From: Desulfoarculaceae bacterium
Lineage (GTDB): Bacteria; Desulfobacterota; Desulfobulbia; Desulfobulbales; Desulfocapsaceae
Length of the DNA stretch: 38,406 nucleotides
Assembly: GCA_019429465.1 (NCBI GenBank)
Contig: JAHYIV010000028.1
Location: forward strand, 1 to 38,406
Reading direction: 5' to 3'
Position numbers and translations under genes: made by a program. The notes beneath the pieces are model-generated. The model worked only from the letters and a program-made list of their open reading frames with translations, had not been told where the DNA came from and did not search any database. The stretch's first letter is position 1. Each line of letters opens with the position of its first letter. Shown here one piece after another: positions 6,709-13,914 of the stretch.

Positions 6709-7956
6709 TCACGAATCCAACCGTTTCCGCCGCCTGGATTCCGTTTCCAGATCCGGCAGAAAAATGGCCAGCAGACCAATTGCCGGAAGAAACGAGCACA
6801 GGTGATAGACGTAGGCAAGACTGGTCCTATCGGCGAGATGGCCGAGAAGCGCGGCGCCGATCCCGGCCATACCAAAGGCAAAGCCAAAAGACATCCCGGA
6901 CACCGCCCCAACCCGGTTCGGCAGAAGTTCCTGGGCATAGACCACAATTGCCGGAAAAGCGGAGGCAAAGATCACCCCGATAACCACACTGAGCAGCCCG
7001 GTCCAGAACAGGTCAACATAGGGCAGTGCCAGGGTAAAGGGAAGCGCTCCCAGGATCGAGATCCAGATCACCACTCTGCGGCCAAAACGATCGCCAAGCG
7101 GACCGCCGCTGATGGTGCCTACGGCCACCGCCCCATAAAAGACAAAGAGATACAGCTGCGCACTCTGCACCGGGAGATGAAATTTATCCATCAGGTAGAA
7201 AATGTAGTAGCTGCCCATACTGGCCATATAAAAAAACTTGGAAAACAACAGGACCAGCAACAGCACCAGGGTCAGGGCTACCCTGCCACGGGGCAGCGAT
7301 ACAACCCGGGATTCATTTCCAGGCGGAGGCGACTTCAGCCGCAACAGTCCCTGCCCCTTGTACCAGTGACCAACCTTGATCAGGAGATATATCGCCAGCA
7401 GGGCGGCGACGGAAAACCAGGCCACGCTTGTCTGTCCATGCCTGAAGACGATGAGCGCGGCAAGCAGAGGACCAAGGGCCGCCCCGGCATTACCCCCCAC
7501 CTGAAACAGGGACTGCGCCAACCCATGCCGCCCGCCCGAAGCCATACGCGCCACCCGGGATGATTCCGGGTGAAAGACTGAAGAGCCGGTCCCCACCAGC
7601 GCCGCCGCCAGCAACAGCGTTGCAAAACTTCCAGCCTGGGAAAAGAGCGCCAGCCCCACCAAGGTAAGCCCCATGCCTGCGGCCAGGGAATAGGGCCGCG
7701 GATTCCGGTCAATATAAAAACCGACCATGGGCTGCAGAATCGAGCCCGTACCCTGAAAGGTAAGGGTGATCAAGCCGATCTGGGTAAAATTCAAGCCATA
7801 ATTGGACTGGAGCAGCGGATAGATCGCCGATAACAGGGTCTGCATCATGTCATTGAGCAGATGGCAGACACTGATAATAGCAAGGATGGTAAAGGCTGTT
7901 TTTTCGGTTGGCGCCTGAGCGTCTGTGGAGGAAAAACTCACGGGGATTGCCGGCAT
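6709..7956 (-). CDS. fsr: MFS exporter, fosmidomycin-resistance (Fsr) type
   Basis: This 415-residue major facilitator protein has about twelve hydrophobic segments. Stretches such as FTQIGLITLTFQ, VGTGSSVFHPESS and ASGGRHGLAQS closely resemble E. coli Fsr as I remember it. It should pump out fosmidomycin-like compounds or a related natural substrate. The open frame extends upstream to a TTG at 8034, but the ATG at 7956 gives a normal Fsr length, with a modest AGG 8 nt upstream. Confidence 0.9.
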   Translation of the reverse strand: MPAIPVSFSSTDAQAPTEKTAFTILAIISVCHLLNDMMQTLLSAIYPLLQSNYGLNFTQIGLITLTFQGTGSILQPMVGFYIDRNPRPYSLAAGMGLTLVGLALFSQAGSFATLLLAAALVGTGSSVFHPESSRVARMASGGRHGLAQSLFQVGGNAGAALGPLLAALIVFRHGQTSVAWFSVAALLAIYLLIKVGHWYKGQGLLRLKSPPPGNESRVVSLPRGRVALTLVLLLVLLFSKFFYMASMGSYYIFYLMDKFHLPVQSAQLYLFVFYGAVAVGTISGGPLGDRFGRRVVIWISILGALPFTLALPYVDLFWTGLLSVVIGVIFASAFPAIVVYAQELLPNRVGAVSGMSFGFAFGMAGIGAALLGHLADRTSLAYVYHLCSFLPAIGLLAIFLPDLETESRRRKRLDS

Positions 7957-8111
7957 GGCGACTGCCTGTATTCTCCGTTCAAGGCCGTCTCGAGCGGGAA
8001 GCAGGCAGGCGGGAGGGCAATAATTGGCAGACAAAGAGGAATCATTCCCGGCATCCCCCCGCCCATGAGCCCTTTTTTTCCTTTCGATTCATCAACATTC
8101 TGTTATTTTTT

Positions 8112-8264
8112 GTAACTATCCAGCTTAATGCCGGGAACATGCCAAAACTCATGTCACGTAACTTTCAGCAGTGCCTCATATGCGAGAAAGAGGCCTGCTA
8201 AGTGTACTGATTCGTACATGAGCAGACCGATGACGAAACAGATGAGGTGCTGCTGGATAGTTAC
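8112..8264. mobile_element. Family 4 inverted-repeat element, long form
   Basis: GTAACTATCCAGC at 8112-8124 and its exact complement at 8252-8264 bound 153 bp. ATTTTTT occurs on both outer sides (8105-8111 and 8265-8271), a possible 7-bp target duplication, although the tract is low in complexity. The same 13-bp ends recur at 33002-33055. No protein is convincingly encoded inside. The rest of the 7957-8349 gap shows no gene. Confidence 0.7.
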
Positions 8265-8349
8265 ATTTTTTTATATTGAGCTCTACCCGGGGAGTGAACT
8301 TTTGGAAAAGGGAGGTAACATTCTCACCGGACAACAGCGGTTGCGAAGA

Positions 8350-8973
8350 TCAATACGGTCTCCGTCCCAGAAAATTACCCGGCGGGTCATAATTACAGAC
8401 CACAATCAGATTGCCCCGGCACACTGCGGTGGCACAGCCAATCCGTGTGGTATCCCGCCAGACCATCTGGGTATAATGACCAATTGCTGAAAAACCAGAT
8501 GCCTGAATGGCACCTCCCCGGTAGCTCGACTTTTCTCTTTCCCAGGCCCTGACCGCATCCGATGTCCCATAATGGCTGGCAGTACCGATAAAGAGATTCT
8601 CGCCGTATCGCTGCTGCCACTTACCGGAGCGGGGACGATGTTCCATTCCGCACCTGGTTGCAGCAAGATGATCAGCCCATTGCTGAGCGTATCCAGCCAC
8701 GTCTTCCGACCAGCGCAGTGGACCAACGCCAACCTCCGCCCGGACCTGATTATGCAGGGAGACAATCTTTCCGGCCTCTTCCGGAGAAAGACGGGATCCC
8801 GACGAGACAATCTTCCCGGCCTCCTGCGGAAAAAGACGTGAGACCGAGCCAACACTGCGCAGAGATCTTTGCTCAGCGCAAGCAGTCAGGGAGAGCCCCA
8901 GTAACAGAAAAGCCCCGGCACAGACCATGGCTGAGCGGGGAAAATAGCGTTTATCCCTTCTCAACTTCAACAT
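8350..8973 (-). CDS. CAP-domain (SCP/PR-1-like) lipoprotein
   Basis: The 207-residue product has a basic start, a hydrophobic stretch and a lipobox LSLTAC (Cys32), so it is probably a lipidated envelope protein. A CAP domain follows with the family markers SLHNQVR, YGENL, GHYTQMVW and CNYDPPGN. The function of bacterial CAP proteins is poorly defined. Residues after the lipobox contain a 15-residue tandem duplication (SRLFPQEAGKIVS / SRLSPEEAGKIVS), also visible in DNA as 45-nt units. The ATG at 8973 overlaps the end of the dedA-like gene by 23 nt, so the two are probably cotranscribed. Confidence 0.88.
   Translation of the reverse strand: MLKLRRDKRYFPRSAMVCAGAFLLLGLSLTACAEQRSLRSVGSVSRLFPQEAGKIVSSGSRLSPEEAGKIVSLHNQVRAEVGVGPLRWSEDVAGYAQQWADHLAATRCGMEHRPRSGKWQQRYGENLFIGTASHYGTSDAVRAWEREKSSYRGGAIQASGFSAIGHYTQMVWRDTTRIGCATAVCRGNLIVVCNYDPPGNFLGRRPY
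8761..8850. repeat. Two 45-nt tandem units inside the CAP lipoprotein gene
   Basis: Units 8761-8805 and 8806-8850 both begin GACAATCTT and share most positions. They encode two 15-residue copies of an SRLxPxEAGKIVS linker just after the lipid anchor. This is probably a recent in-frame duplication lengthening the tether. Confidence 0.85.
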
Positions 8974-9577
8974 TTTTATGCTTCTCCCTCTTTGACTGCA
9001 ACTTGATATAAATAGCAACAATCACGACAGAGACAGCAAGCACCCCGTACAGGGCCTGACGTGAATACTGCATGATCAGGGCCTGATTGCTGCCGACAAA
9101 ATAACCGATCAAGGCGAGGACCGTCACCCATGTTCCCGCACCCAGTAAGCTATAAAAAGAAAACTTCAGATGGTTCATGCCGGCAAGGCCGGCGGGCAGC
9201 GAGATAAGTTGGCGCACACCGGGCAGGAGCCGCCCGATAAAGGTTGAAATCTCTCCATGCCTCAGGAAGTAGGTCTCGACCTTCATGAATTTCTCCCCAC
9301 TGATCAAGACATAGTGACCATACTTCAGGATCAGCGGCCGTCCCAGGTAGCGGGCACCAAAATAATTGATATAGGCCCCGACAAGACTGCCTGAGGTGCC
9401 GGAGAGAATGACCATCAGCATGTTCATCTTGCCGGCATGCACAAGATAACCGGCAGGAATCATAATCAACTCACTGGGAAACGGGATGAACGAGCTCTCA
9501 ACTGCCATCAGAAGAAAGATCCCCAGATACCCCATCTCCCCTACAGTCTCCACCAGCCAGTTAATTATAATATGCAT
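8951..9577 (-). CDS. DedA-family membrane protein
   Basis: The 208-residue membrane protein shows the DedA/SNARE-associated pattern: an early ESSFIPFPSELIM segment, GARYLGRP, and the conserved FIGRLLPGVRQLISLPAGLAGM stretch. At least four hydrophobic segments are visible, and a basic tail follows. DedA proteins are linked to lipid (undecaprenyl-phosphate or phosphatidylethanolamine) translocation and proton-motive-force homeostasis; the substrate here is unknown. No clear ribosome site precedes the ATG at 9577. Confidence 0.9.
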   Translation of the reverse strand: MHIIINWLVETVGEMGYLGIFLLMAVESSFIPFPSELIMIPAGYLVHAGKMNMLMVILSGTSGSLVGAYINYFGARYLGRPLILKYGHYVLISGEKFMKVETYFLRHGEISTFIGRLLPGVRQLISLPAGLAGMNHLKFSFYSLLGAGTWVTVLALIGYFVGSNQALIMQYSRQALYGVLAVSVVIVAIYIKLQSKREKHKNVEVEKG

Positions 9578-9595
9578 ATGACTTTATTTCTGTTT

Positions 9596-9677
9596 AGTGC
9601 CTTACAGATTATTTTCTTGTTTTTTTTTGCCAGAAAATAATCTGCGAAAGGCACTTATCCCGTTCATCGGGGTTATG
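9596..9677. repeat. Family 5 palindrome between clpA and dedA
   Basis: AGTGCC...GGCACT at 9596-9655 bounds a strong hairpin whose inner arms are AGATTATTTTCT and AGAAAATAATCT. Bases 9647-9677 then read, on the minus strand, as TAACCCCGATGAACGGGAT followed by AAGTGCCTTT. The same sequence occurs at 32953-32983. The hairpin follows the clpA stop and may act as a transcription block, though no T-run follows the stem. Confidence 0.65.
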
Positions 9678-11979
9678 ACTTTGCCTTGGTTTGATAGGTA
9701 AAGACCAGCCTTTTCTTCAGCAGATCCACCCGGGCCTCACCGCCCCGGACCAGAGCGCCGAAGAGGATCTCGTCGGTGAGCACATCACCGATCTCGGACA
9801 TGATCAGCCTTCTCAGCGGTCTGGCCCCATAGTCAGGATCATAGCCACTGGTGGCCAGATAATTGCGGGCGGCGGGGGTCAGGGTAATGGTCACCTTGCG
9901 TTCCGCCAGCTGCGCCTGCAGTTCGACGATCATCTTCTCGACCACCTTCTCCACCGCCTCGGCGCTCAAGGCCCCGAAAGAGATGATGGCGTCAAGCCGG
10001 TTACGAAACTCGGGGGCAAACAAGGACTTGACCGCTTTCTGATCCCGCCCCTTTTTCTCGGTCACAAAACCAATAGGGGTGCTGCTCATCTCACGGGCCC
10101 CGGCATTGGTGGTCATGATCAGGATCACATTGCGAAAATCCGCCTTCCGCCCCGAATTATCGGTCAGGGTCGAGTGATCCATCACCTGCAGCAGGATGGA
10201 GAAGATATCAGCATGGGCCTTTTCAATTTCATCGAGCAGGAGCACGGAGTAGGGATGCTTGCGGATAGACTCGGTGAGCATCCCGCCCTGATCAAAGCCC
10301 ACATAGCCTGGAGGCGCGCCGATGAGGCGGGCCACCGCATGTTTTTCCATGTACTCACTCATGTCGAAACGCTCAAAATGAATGCCGAGGGTCTGGGCCA
10401 GCTGCCTGGCCACCTCGGTCTTGCCGACTCCTGTGGGCCCGGCAAAGAGAAAACAGCCGGTGGGCGACTGCGGATGACCAAGCCCGGCCCGCGCCCGTTT
10501 GACCGCGCCCACCACCGTATCGATGGCCGCGTCCTGACCAAAGATCAGACCTTTCATGGTGGCGGCCAGCTCTTTCAGGGAACCAAGCTGGGCATTCGTT
10601 CCACTCTTGGCCGGGACCCTGGCCATGCGCGAGACCACCGCCTCCACATCCCGGACCGTGACGGTCCTCCCGATCTTGCCGGCCAGACGAAAACTTGAAC
10701 CCACTTCATCAAGGACATCAATGGCCTTGTCCGGCAGGAAACGATCGTTGATATAGCGGTCAGCCAGTTCAGCCGTGGCCCGGATGGCAGTCCCGGCATA
10801 CCTGACCTGATGATGCTGCTCATATTTATCCTGCAACCCCTGCAGAATCAGTCGAGTCTCCTCAACGCTTGGCTCCTCGACATCGATTTTCTGAAAGCGG
10901 CGGGACAGGGCCCGATCTTTCTCTATATGGTTTTTATACTCTTCATAGGTGGTCGAACCAATACAGCGCAGAATCCCGGACTGCAGGGCCGGTTTCAGGA
11001 GATTGGAGGCATCCATGGAGCCGCCGCTGGTGGCACCGGCCCCGACAATGGTGTGGATCTCATCAATAAAAAGGATGGCATTTTCCTGCCGTTCCACGGC
11101 CTCTACCACACCTTTCATTCGCTTCTCAAAATCACCCCGATACTTGGTGCCGGCCACCAGGGTTCCCATATCGAGCAGATAGATATTCACCTCCTGCAGG
11201 AGCTCAGGGACCAAGGCCTTGCGGCCTGCGGCCCGGGCCACACTGTCATCATGGATACGCAGGGCCAACCCTTCGGCAATAGCCGTCTTGCCGACCCCAG
11301 GTTCACCCACCAGCAGAGGATTGTTTTTCTTGCGCCGACAGAGCACCTGCATCATCCGGTTCACCTCCATGTCCCGGCCAATAAGGGGGTCAAGACAACC
11401 TTCTGCCGCCCTCCGCGTCAGATTCACCGTAAATTCCTGGAGGACCTTCTCGTCCTTATCCTTATCCTTATCCTTATCCTTCTCTCTGCTCTCAGCTCCC
11501 GGTTCAGGCCCGGCTGGCATCCGGGGCAGCGGCTCCTTCTGCAACCCTTCGGAGGGCAGTCCATGAGAGATATACTCAATCACCGACAGACGGCCGACCC
11601 CTTCAGATCCGAGAAAATAGACGGCATGGGACTCCGTCTCGGAAAAAATAGCGGCCAGGACATCACCACTGTCCACTTCGCACTTGCCGCAACTCTGGAC
11701 GTGCGAGACCGCCCGCTGCAACACCCGGTTAAAGGCCATGGTCTGGGCCGGCTCATTGGGACCGATAGCTCCCAGGACAGGCAGCTCGCCCGTAAAAAAA
11801 GTCTCCAGCCGCTGCTTCAGGTTGTCAATGGAGCCACCACAGTGGCTGATAATGTGGCTTATCAACTCATCATAGAGAAGGCCATAGAGCATATGTTCCA
11901 CGGTCACAAATTCATTTCTGTAGCTCTTCGCCTCTCTGATCGCCCTGACCAGCGCCGTTTCCAGTGTCTTACTCAGCAT
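9673..11979 (-). CDS. clpA: ATP-dependent Clp protease ATP-binding subunit ClpA
   Basis: At 768 residues it matches ClpA length. The N-domain (1-145) is followed by two AAA+ modules. The first has Walker A GEPGVGKT (K231) and the second [16 protein letters not shown] in [12 protein letters not shown] is the probable ClpP-docking loop. With ClpP (not in this window) it would unfold and degrade proteins, with ClpS directing N-degron substrates. The linker after the N-domain contains a Lys-Asp repeat (residues 167-176). GGGTG lies upstream of the ATG. Gene order is holA-clpS-clpA on one strand. Confidence 0.96.
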   Translation of the reverse strand: MLSKTLETALVRAIREAKSYRNEFVTVEHMLYGLLYDELISHIISHCGGSIDNLKQRLETFFTGELPVLGAIGPNEPAQTMAFNRVLQRAVSHVQSCGKCEVDSGDVLAAIFSETESHAVYFLGSEGVGRLSVIEYISHGLPSEGLQKEPLPRMPAGPEPGAESREKDKDKDKDKDEKVLQEFTVNLTRRAAEGCLDPLIGRDMEVNRMMQVLCRRKKNNPLLVGEPGVGKTAIAEGLALRIHDDSVARAAGRKALVPELLQEVNIYLLDMGTLVAGTKYRGDFEKRMKGVVEAVERQENAILFIDEIHTIVGAGATSGGSMDASNLLKPALQSGILRCIGSTTYEEYKNHIEKDRALSRRFQKIDVEEPSVEETRLILQGLQDKYEQHHQVRYAGTAIRATAELADRYINDRFLPDKAIDVLDEVGSSFRLAGKIGRTVTVRDVEAVVSRMARVPAKSGTNAQLGSLKELAATMKGLIFGQDAAIDTVVGAVKRARAGLGHPQSPTGCFLFAGPTGVGKTEVARQLAQTLGIHFERFDMSEYMEKHAVARLIGAPPGYVGFDQGGMLTESIRKHPYSVLLLDEIEKAHADIFSILLQVMDHSTLTDNSGRKADFRNVILIMTTNAGAREMSSTPIGFVTEKKGRDQKAVKSLFAPEFRNRLDAIISFGALSAEAVEKVVEKMIVELQAQLAERKVTITLTPAARNYLATSGYDPDYGARPLRRLIMSEIGDVLTDEILFGALVRGGEARVDLLKKRLVFTYQTKAKS
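11452..11480. repeat. Hexamer microsatellite in clpA
   Basis: The sextet CCTTAT is repeated about four times on the plus strand and encodes the KDKDKDKD run in the linker between the ClpA N-domain and the first AAA+ module. Slippage in units of six would change the linker by two residues without shifting the frame. Confidence 0.85.
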
Positions 11980-12055
11980 CTTTTTTCACCCTATTCACCA
12001 GTAAAAGGAACAGCGATCTCCGCTGAACACTTCTTTTTTTTTATAATAACACAAA

Positions 12056-12188
12056 TGTCCAAAGACGAGCCATCAAAGCCCAAAGGACTGCAACGTTCTT
12101 ATGGGTCCGTTGCCATGACTCAGGATGCAATGCAACGCAGGGCATCGATGCCCCAAAAGAACGACCGAGGGATGTGGCCCTTTGGACA
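12056..12188. repeat. Inverted-repeat element between clpS and clpA
   Basis: TGTCCAAAG at 12056-12064 and CTTTGGACA at 12180-12188 are exact complements. Inner arms CGTTCTT and AAGAACG also pair, and GTTGC / GCAAC lie near the centre. The whole 133 bp could fold into an interrupted hairpin in the clpS-clpA transcript. No target duplication is visible and no other copy occurs in the window. Confidence 0.55.
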
Positions 12189-12194
12189 GCACCA

Positions 12195-12509
12195 TCATAC
12201 CTTCTCCAGAGAACAACGTAAGGGAAAACCATTTTTCCGGGCCAGATGGTGCACCAGCTCAATCTTGGTCTCACAGATCTCCCGGGTATAAATCCCGGCC
12301 ACCCCGACCCCCTGCTGATGCACGTCGAGCATGATCCTGGTTGCCGCCGCTGTCGTCTTGCCGAAAATATGTTCCAGAATTACGACCACAAATTCCATGG
12401 AGGTATAATCATCGTTATGAAGCAGCGCCTTATAGAGAGAAGGTTCACGTATCTCCTCCCTCTCTCTGGTGGCCACTGATGCTTGCTGTTGATCTTTTGT
12501 CTTACTCAT
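12195..12509 (-). CDS. clpS: ClpS, N-degron adaptor for ClpAP
   Basis: The 104-residue protein matches ClpS in length and motif. HNDDYTSMEFVV (residues 31-42) contains the Asn-Asp-Asp that binds N-terminal residues of substrates, and a conserved HxxG-type segment follows. It delivers N-degron proteins to ClpA. The start overlaps the holA stop by 4 nt, so translation is likely coupled. A 215-nt spacer containing an inverted repeat separates it from clpA. Confidence 0.95.
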   Translation of the reverse strand: MSKTKDQQQASVATREREEIREPSLYKALLHNDDYTSMEFVVVILEHIFGKTTAAATRIMLDVHQQGVGVAGIYTREICETKIELVHHLARKNGFPLRCSLEKV

Positions 12510-13912
12510 CTCTCCTGGTGACCTGATATCGGCTTCTTCATCTGTTGTTTCTGTTCAGCATTCTTCTCGGCAGCCATGGAGAGGAAAAGCTCCTCCAGGA
12601 GCAGGGTCTGCGGCAGAGGAGATCCTTTGATCCTGAATTCGGCCTTGAGCAGAAGGGCCATCCACTCCTTCAACTGCGGACAGGAAAATTCCGCCGCCTT
12701 GCTGAAACTCATGAACAGGGCATAAGGATGACCTTTCAGGATCTCGGCCCACTCCCCCTTTTCCTTGAGCGCCGGCAGATAGATATCCTGAAACTGTCTG
12801 GCCTGCATCCCCCGCTGCCAGGGTGGACTTGTCTGCAGCTGCAGGGAACGGAATAGGAGCATCTTTCTTATATAATTGCGCATGGTGGCCAGAATAGCAA
12901 GGCCATGAATTCCATTTTCCTGCAGACGGCCAAGAATCACCAGGGTGGCGGCAAGCTGTCTTTTGCCAAAGGACTCAGTCAATTCGAAAAGGGCATCTTC
13001 ACGGGTCCGGCCCACCATGGTCTCAAGATCCGCACACGTGATCAAGGGCCGTTCCAGGGCAAACAGAGCCACCTTCTCCAGCTCCATGACCACGGCCACC
13101 GGATGAAAACCGACCCGCTCAAAGAGCATGTCCATGGCCCGTGGCTCCATCTTTTTCTCAAAAAGAGCCAGGGTCCTCAGTGCCAGCTCGCGCAGGACCT
13201 CTTTCTGTTCCTTCTGCGCCGCGGAACCGGCCCCACCATCAATGGAACAATCAATAACCAGGCCGTTTTTCTTGATGAAGGTGTAGAGCTGTTTTCTCTT
13301 ATCAACACTTTCGGTACTGAGAAAAAGAATATTCTGCCCGGGAAAGCCCTTGGCAAAGGCAGCAAGATAGCGATCCGCCAGGCCTGCAACCCCACCCCTG
13401 GCGCCTGCCTGTGGCCGGGCCAGGGAGAGCAGACTGTCCGCCCAGGTCAGATCAGAGGCAGGCTTGGCAAAAGCAAACAGCTGCTGCCACTGGTCAGGAC
13501 CAATCCCGGCCAGCGTTTCATCACCATCGAGTGCTGCCAGGGTCACCAGGCTCTGGAGCTGCTGACGGGCAGGCCCGGAACGTCCCGCTGCATGAGCCTG
13601 TACCGCCTTGTTCCAGATATCTTTGGCCACCGCCCGGGAATGAAAAAGACGGCTGTCGGTCACCCGGTAGATCTGCCGACCAGGCAGAAGACTGAAATTC
13701 ATGATCTGACCAAGGGTTCGGCCAGGATCCTCCTGATCCCCGTCAATCGCATGCACCACCCCACCTGACTTCCGGAGCAAGGCCTGCTGCAGCATATCCG
13801 CGGCCTCACGGCACAGATATCTCTCGCCGAAAAAAAGAACCAGACGAGACTCCTGCTCCACCCCCCCGCGTACCAGCCAGGAGGCAAGTTCGTTGCGTTT
13901 AATCAGGGTCAT
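12506..13912 (-). CDS. holA: DNA polymerase III subunit delta
   Basis: The 468-residue protein begins with the delta-type pattern LVLFFGERYLCREAADML and keeps the C-terminal collar-like region (LLFRSLQLQ and LLKAEFRIKGS). Delta opens the sliding clamp as part of the clamp loader. It is longer than E. coli HolA (about 343 residues), with extra sequence around residues 100-210. The start is the ATG at 13912, only 2 nt after the stop of the exported-protein gene. The 3' end overlaps clpS. Confidence 0.85.
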   Translation of the reverse strand: MTLIKRNELASWLVRGGVEQESRLVLFFGERYLCREAADMLQQALLRKSGGVVHAIDGDQEDPGRTLGQIMNFSLLPGRQIYRVTDSRLFHSRAVAKDIWNKAVQAHAAGRSGPARQQLQSLVTLAALDGDETLAGIGPDQWQQLFAFAKPASDLTWADSLLSLARPQAGARGGVAGLADRYLAAFAKGFPGQNILFLSTESVDKRKQLYTFIKKNGLVIDCSIDGGAGSAAQKEQKEVLRELALRTLALFEKKMEPRAMDMLFERVGFHPVAVVMELEKVALFALERPLITCADLETMVGRTREDALFELTESFGKRQLAATLVILGRLQENGIHGLAILATMRNYIRKMLLFRSLQLQTSPPWQRGMQARQFQDIYLPALKEKGEWAEILKGHPYALFMSFSKAAEFSCPQLKEWMALLLKAEFRIKGSPLPQTLLLEELFLSMAAEKNAEQKQQMKKPISGHQER

Positions 13913-13914
13913 GA

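Noticed and set aside
10810..12291. 493-codon plus-strand open frame
   Set aside because: It is antisense to clpA, whose motifs and length are certain. Its translation is low in complexity and has no family resemblance, as expected for a shadow frame in GC-rich DNA.
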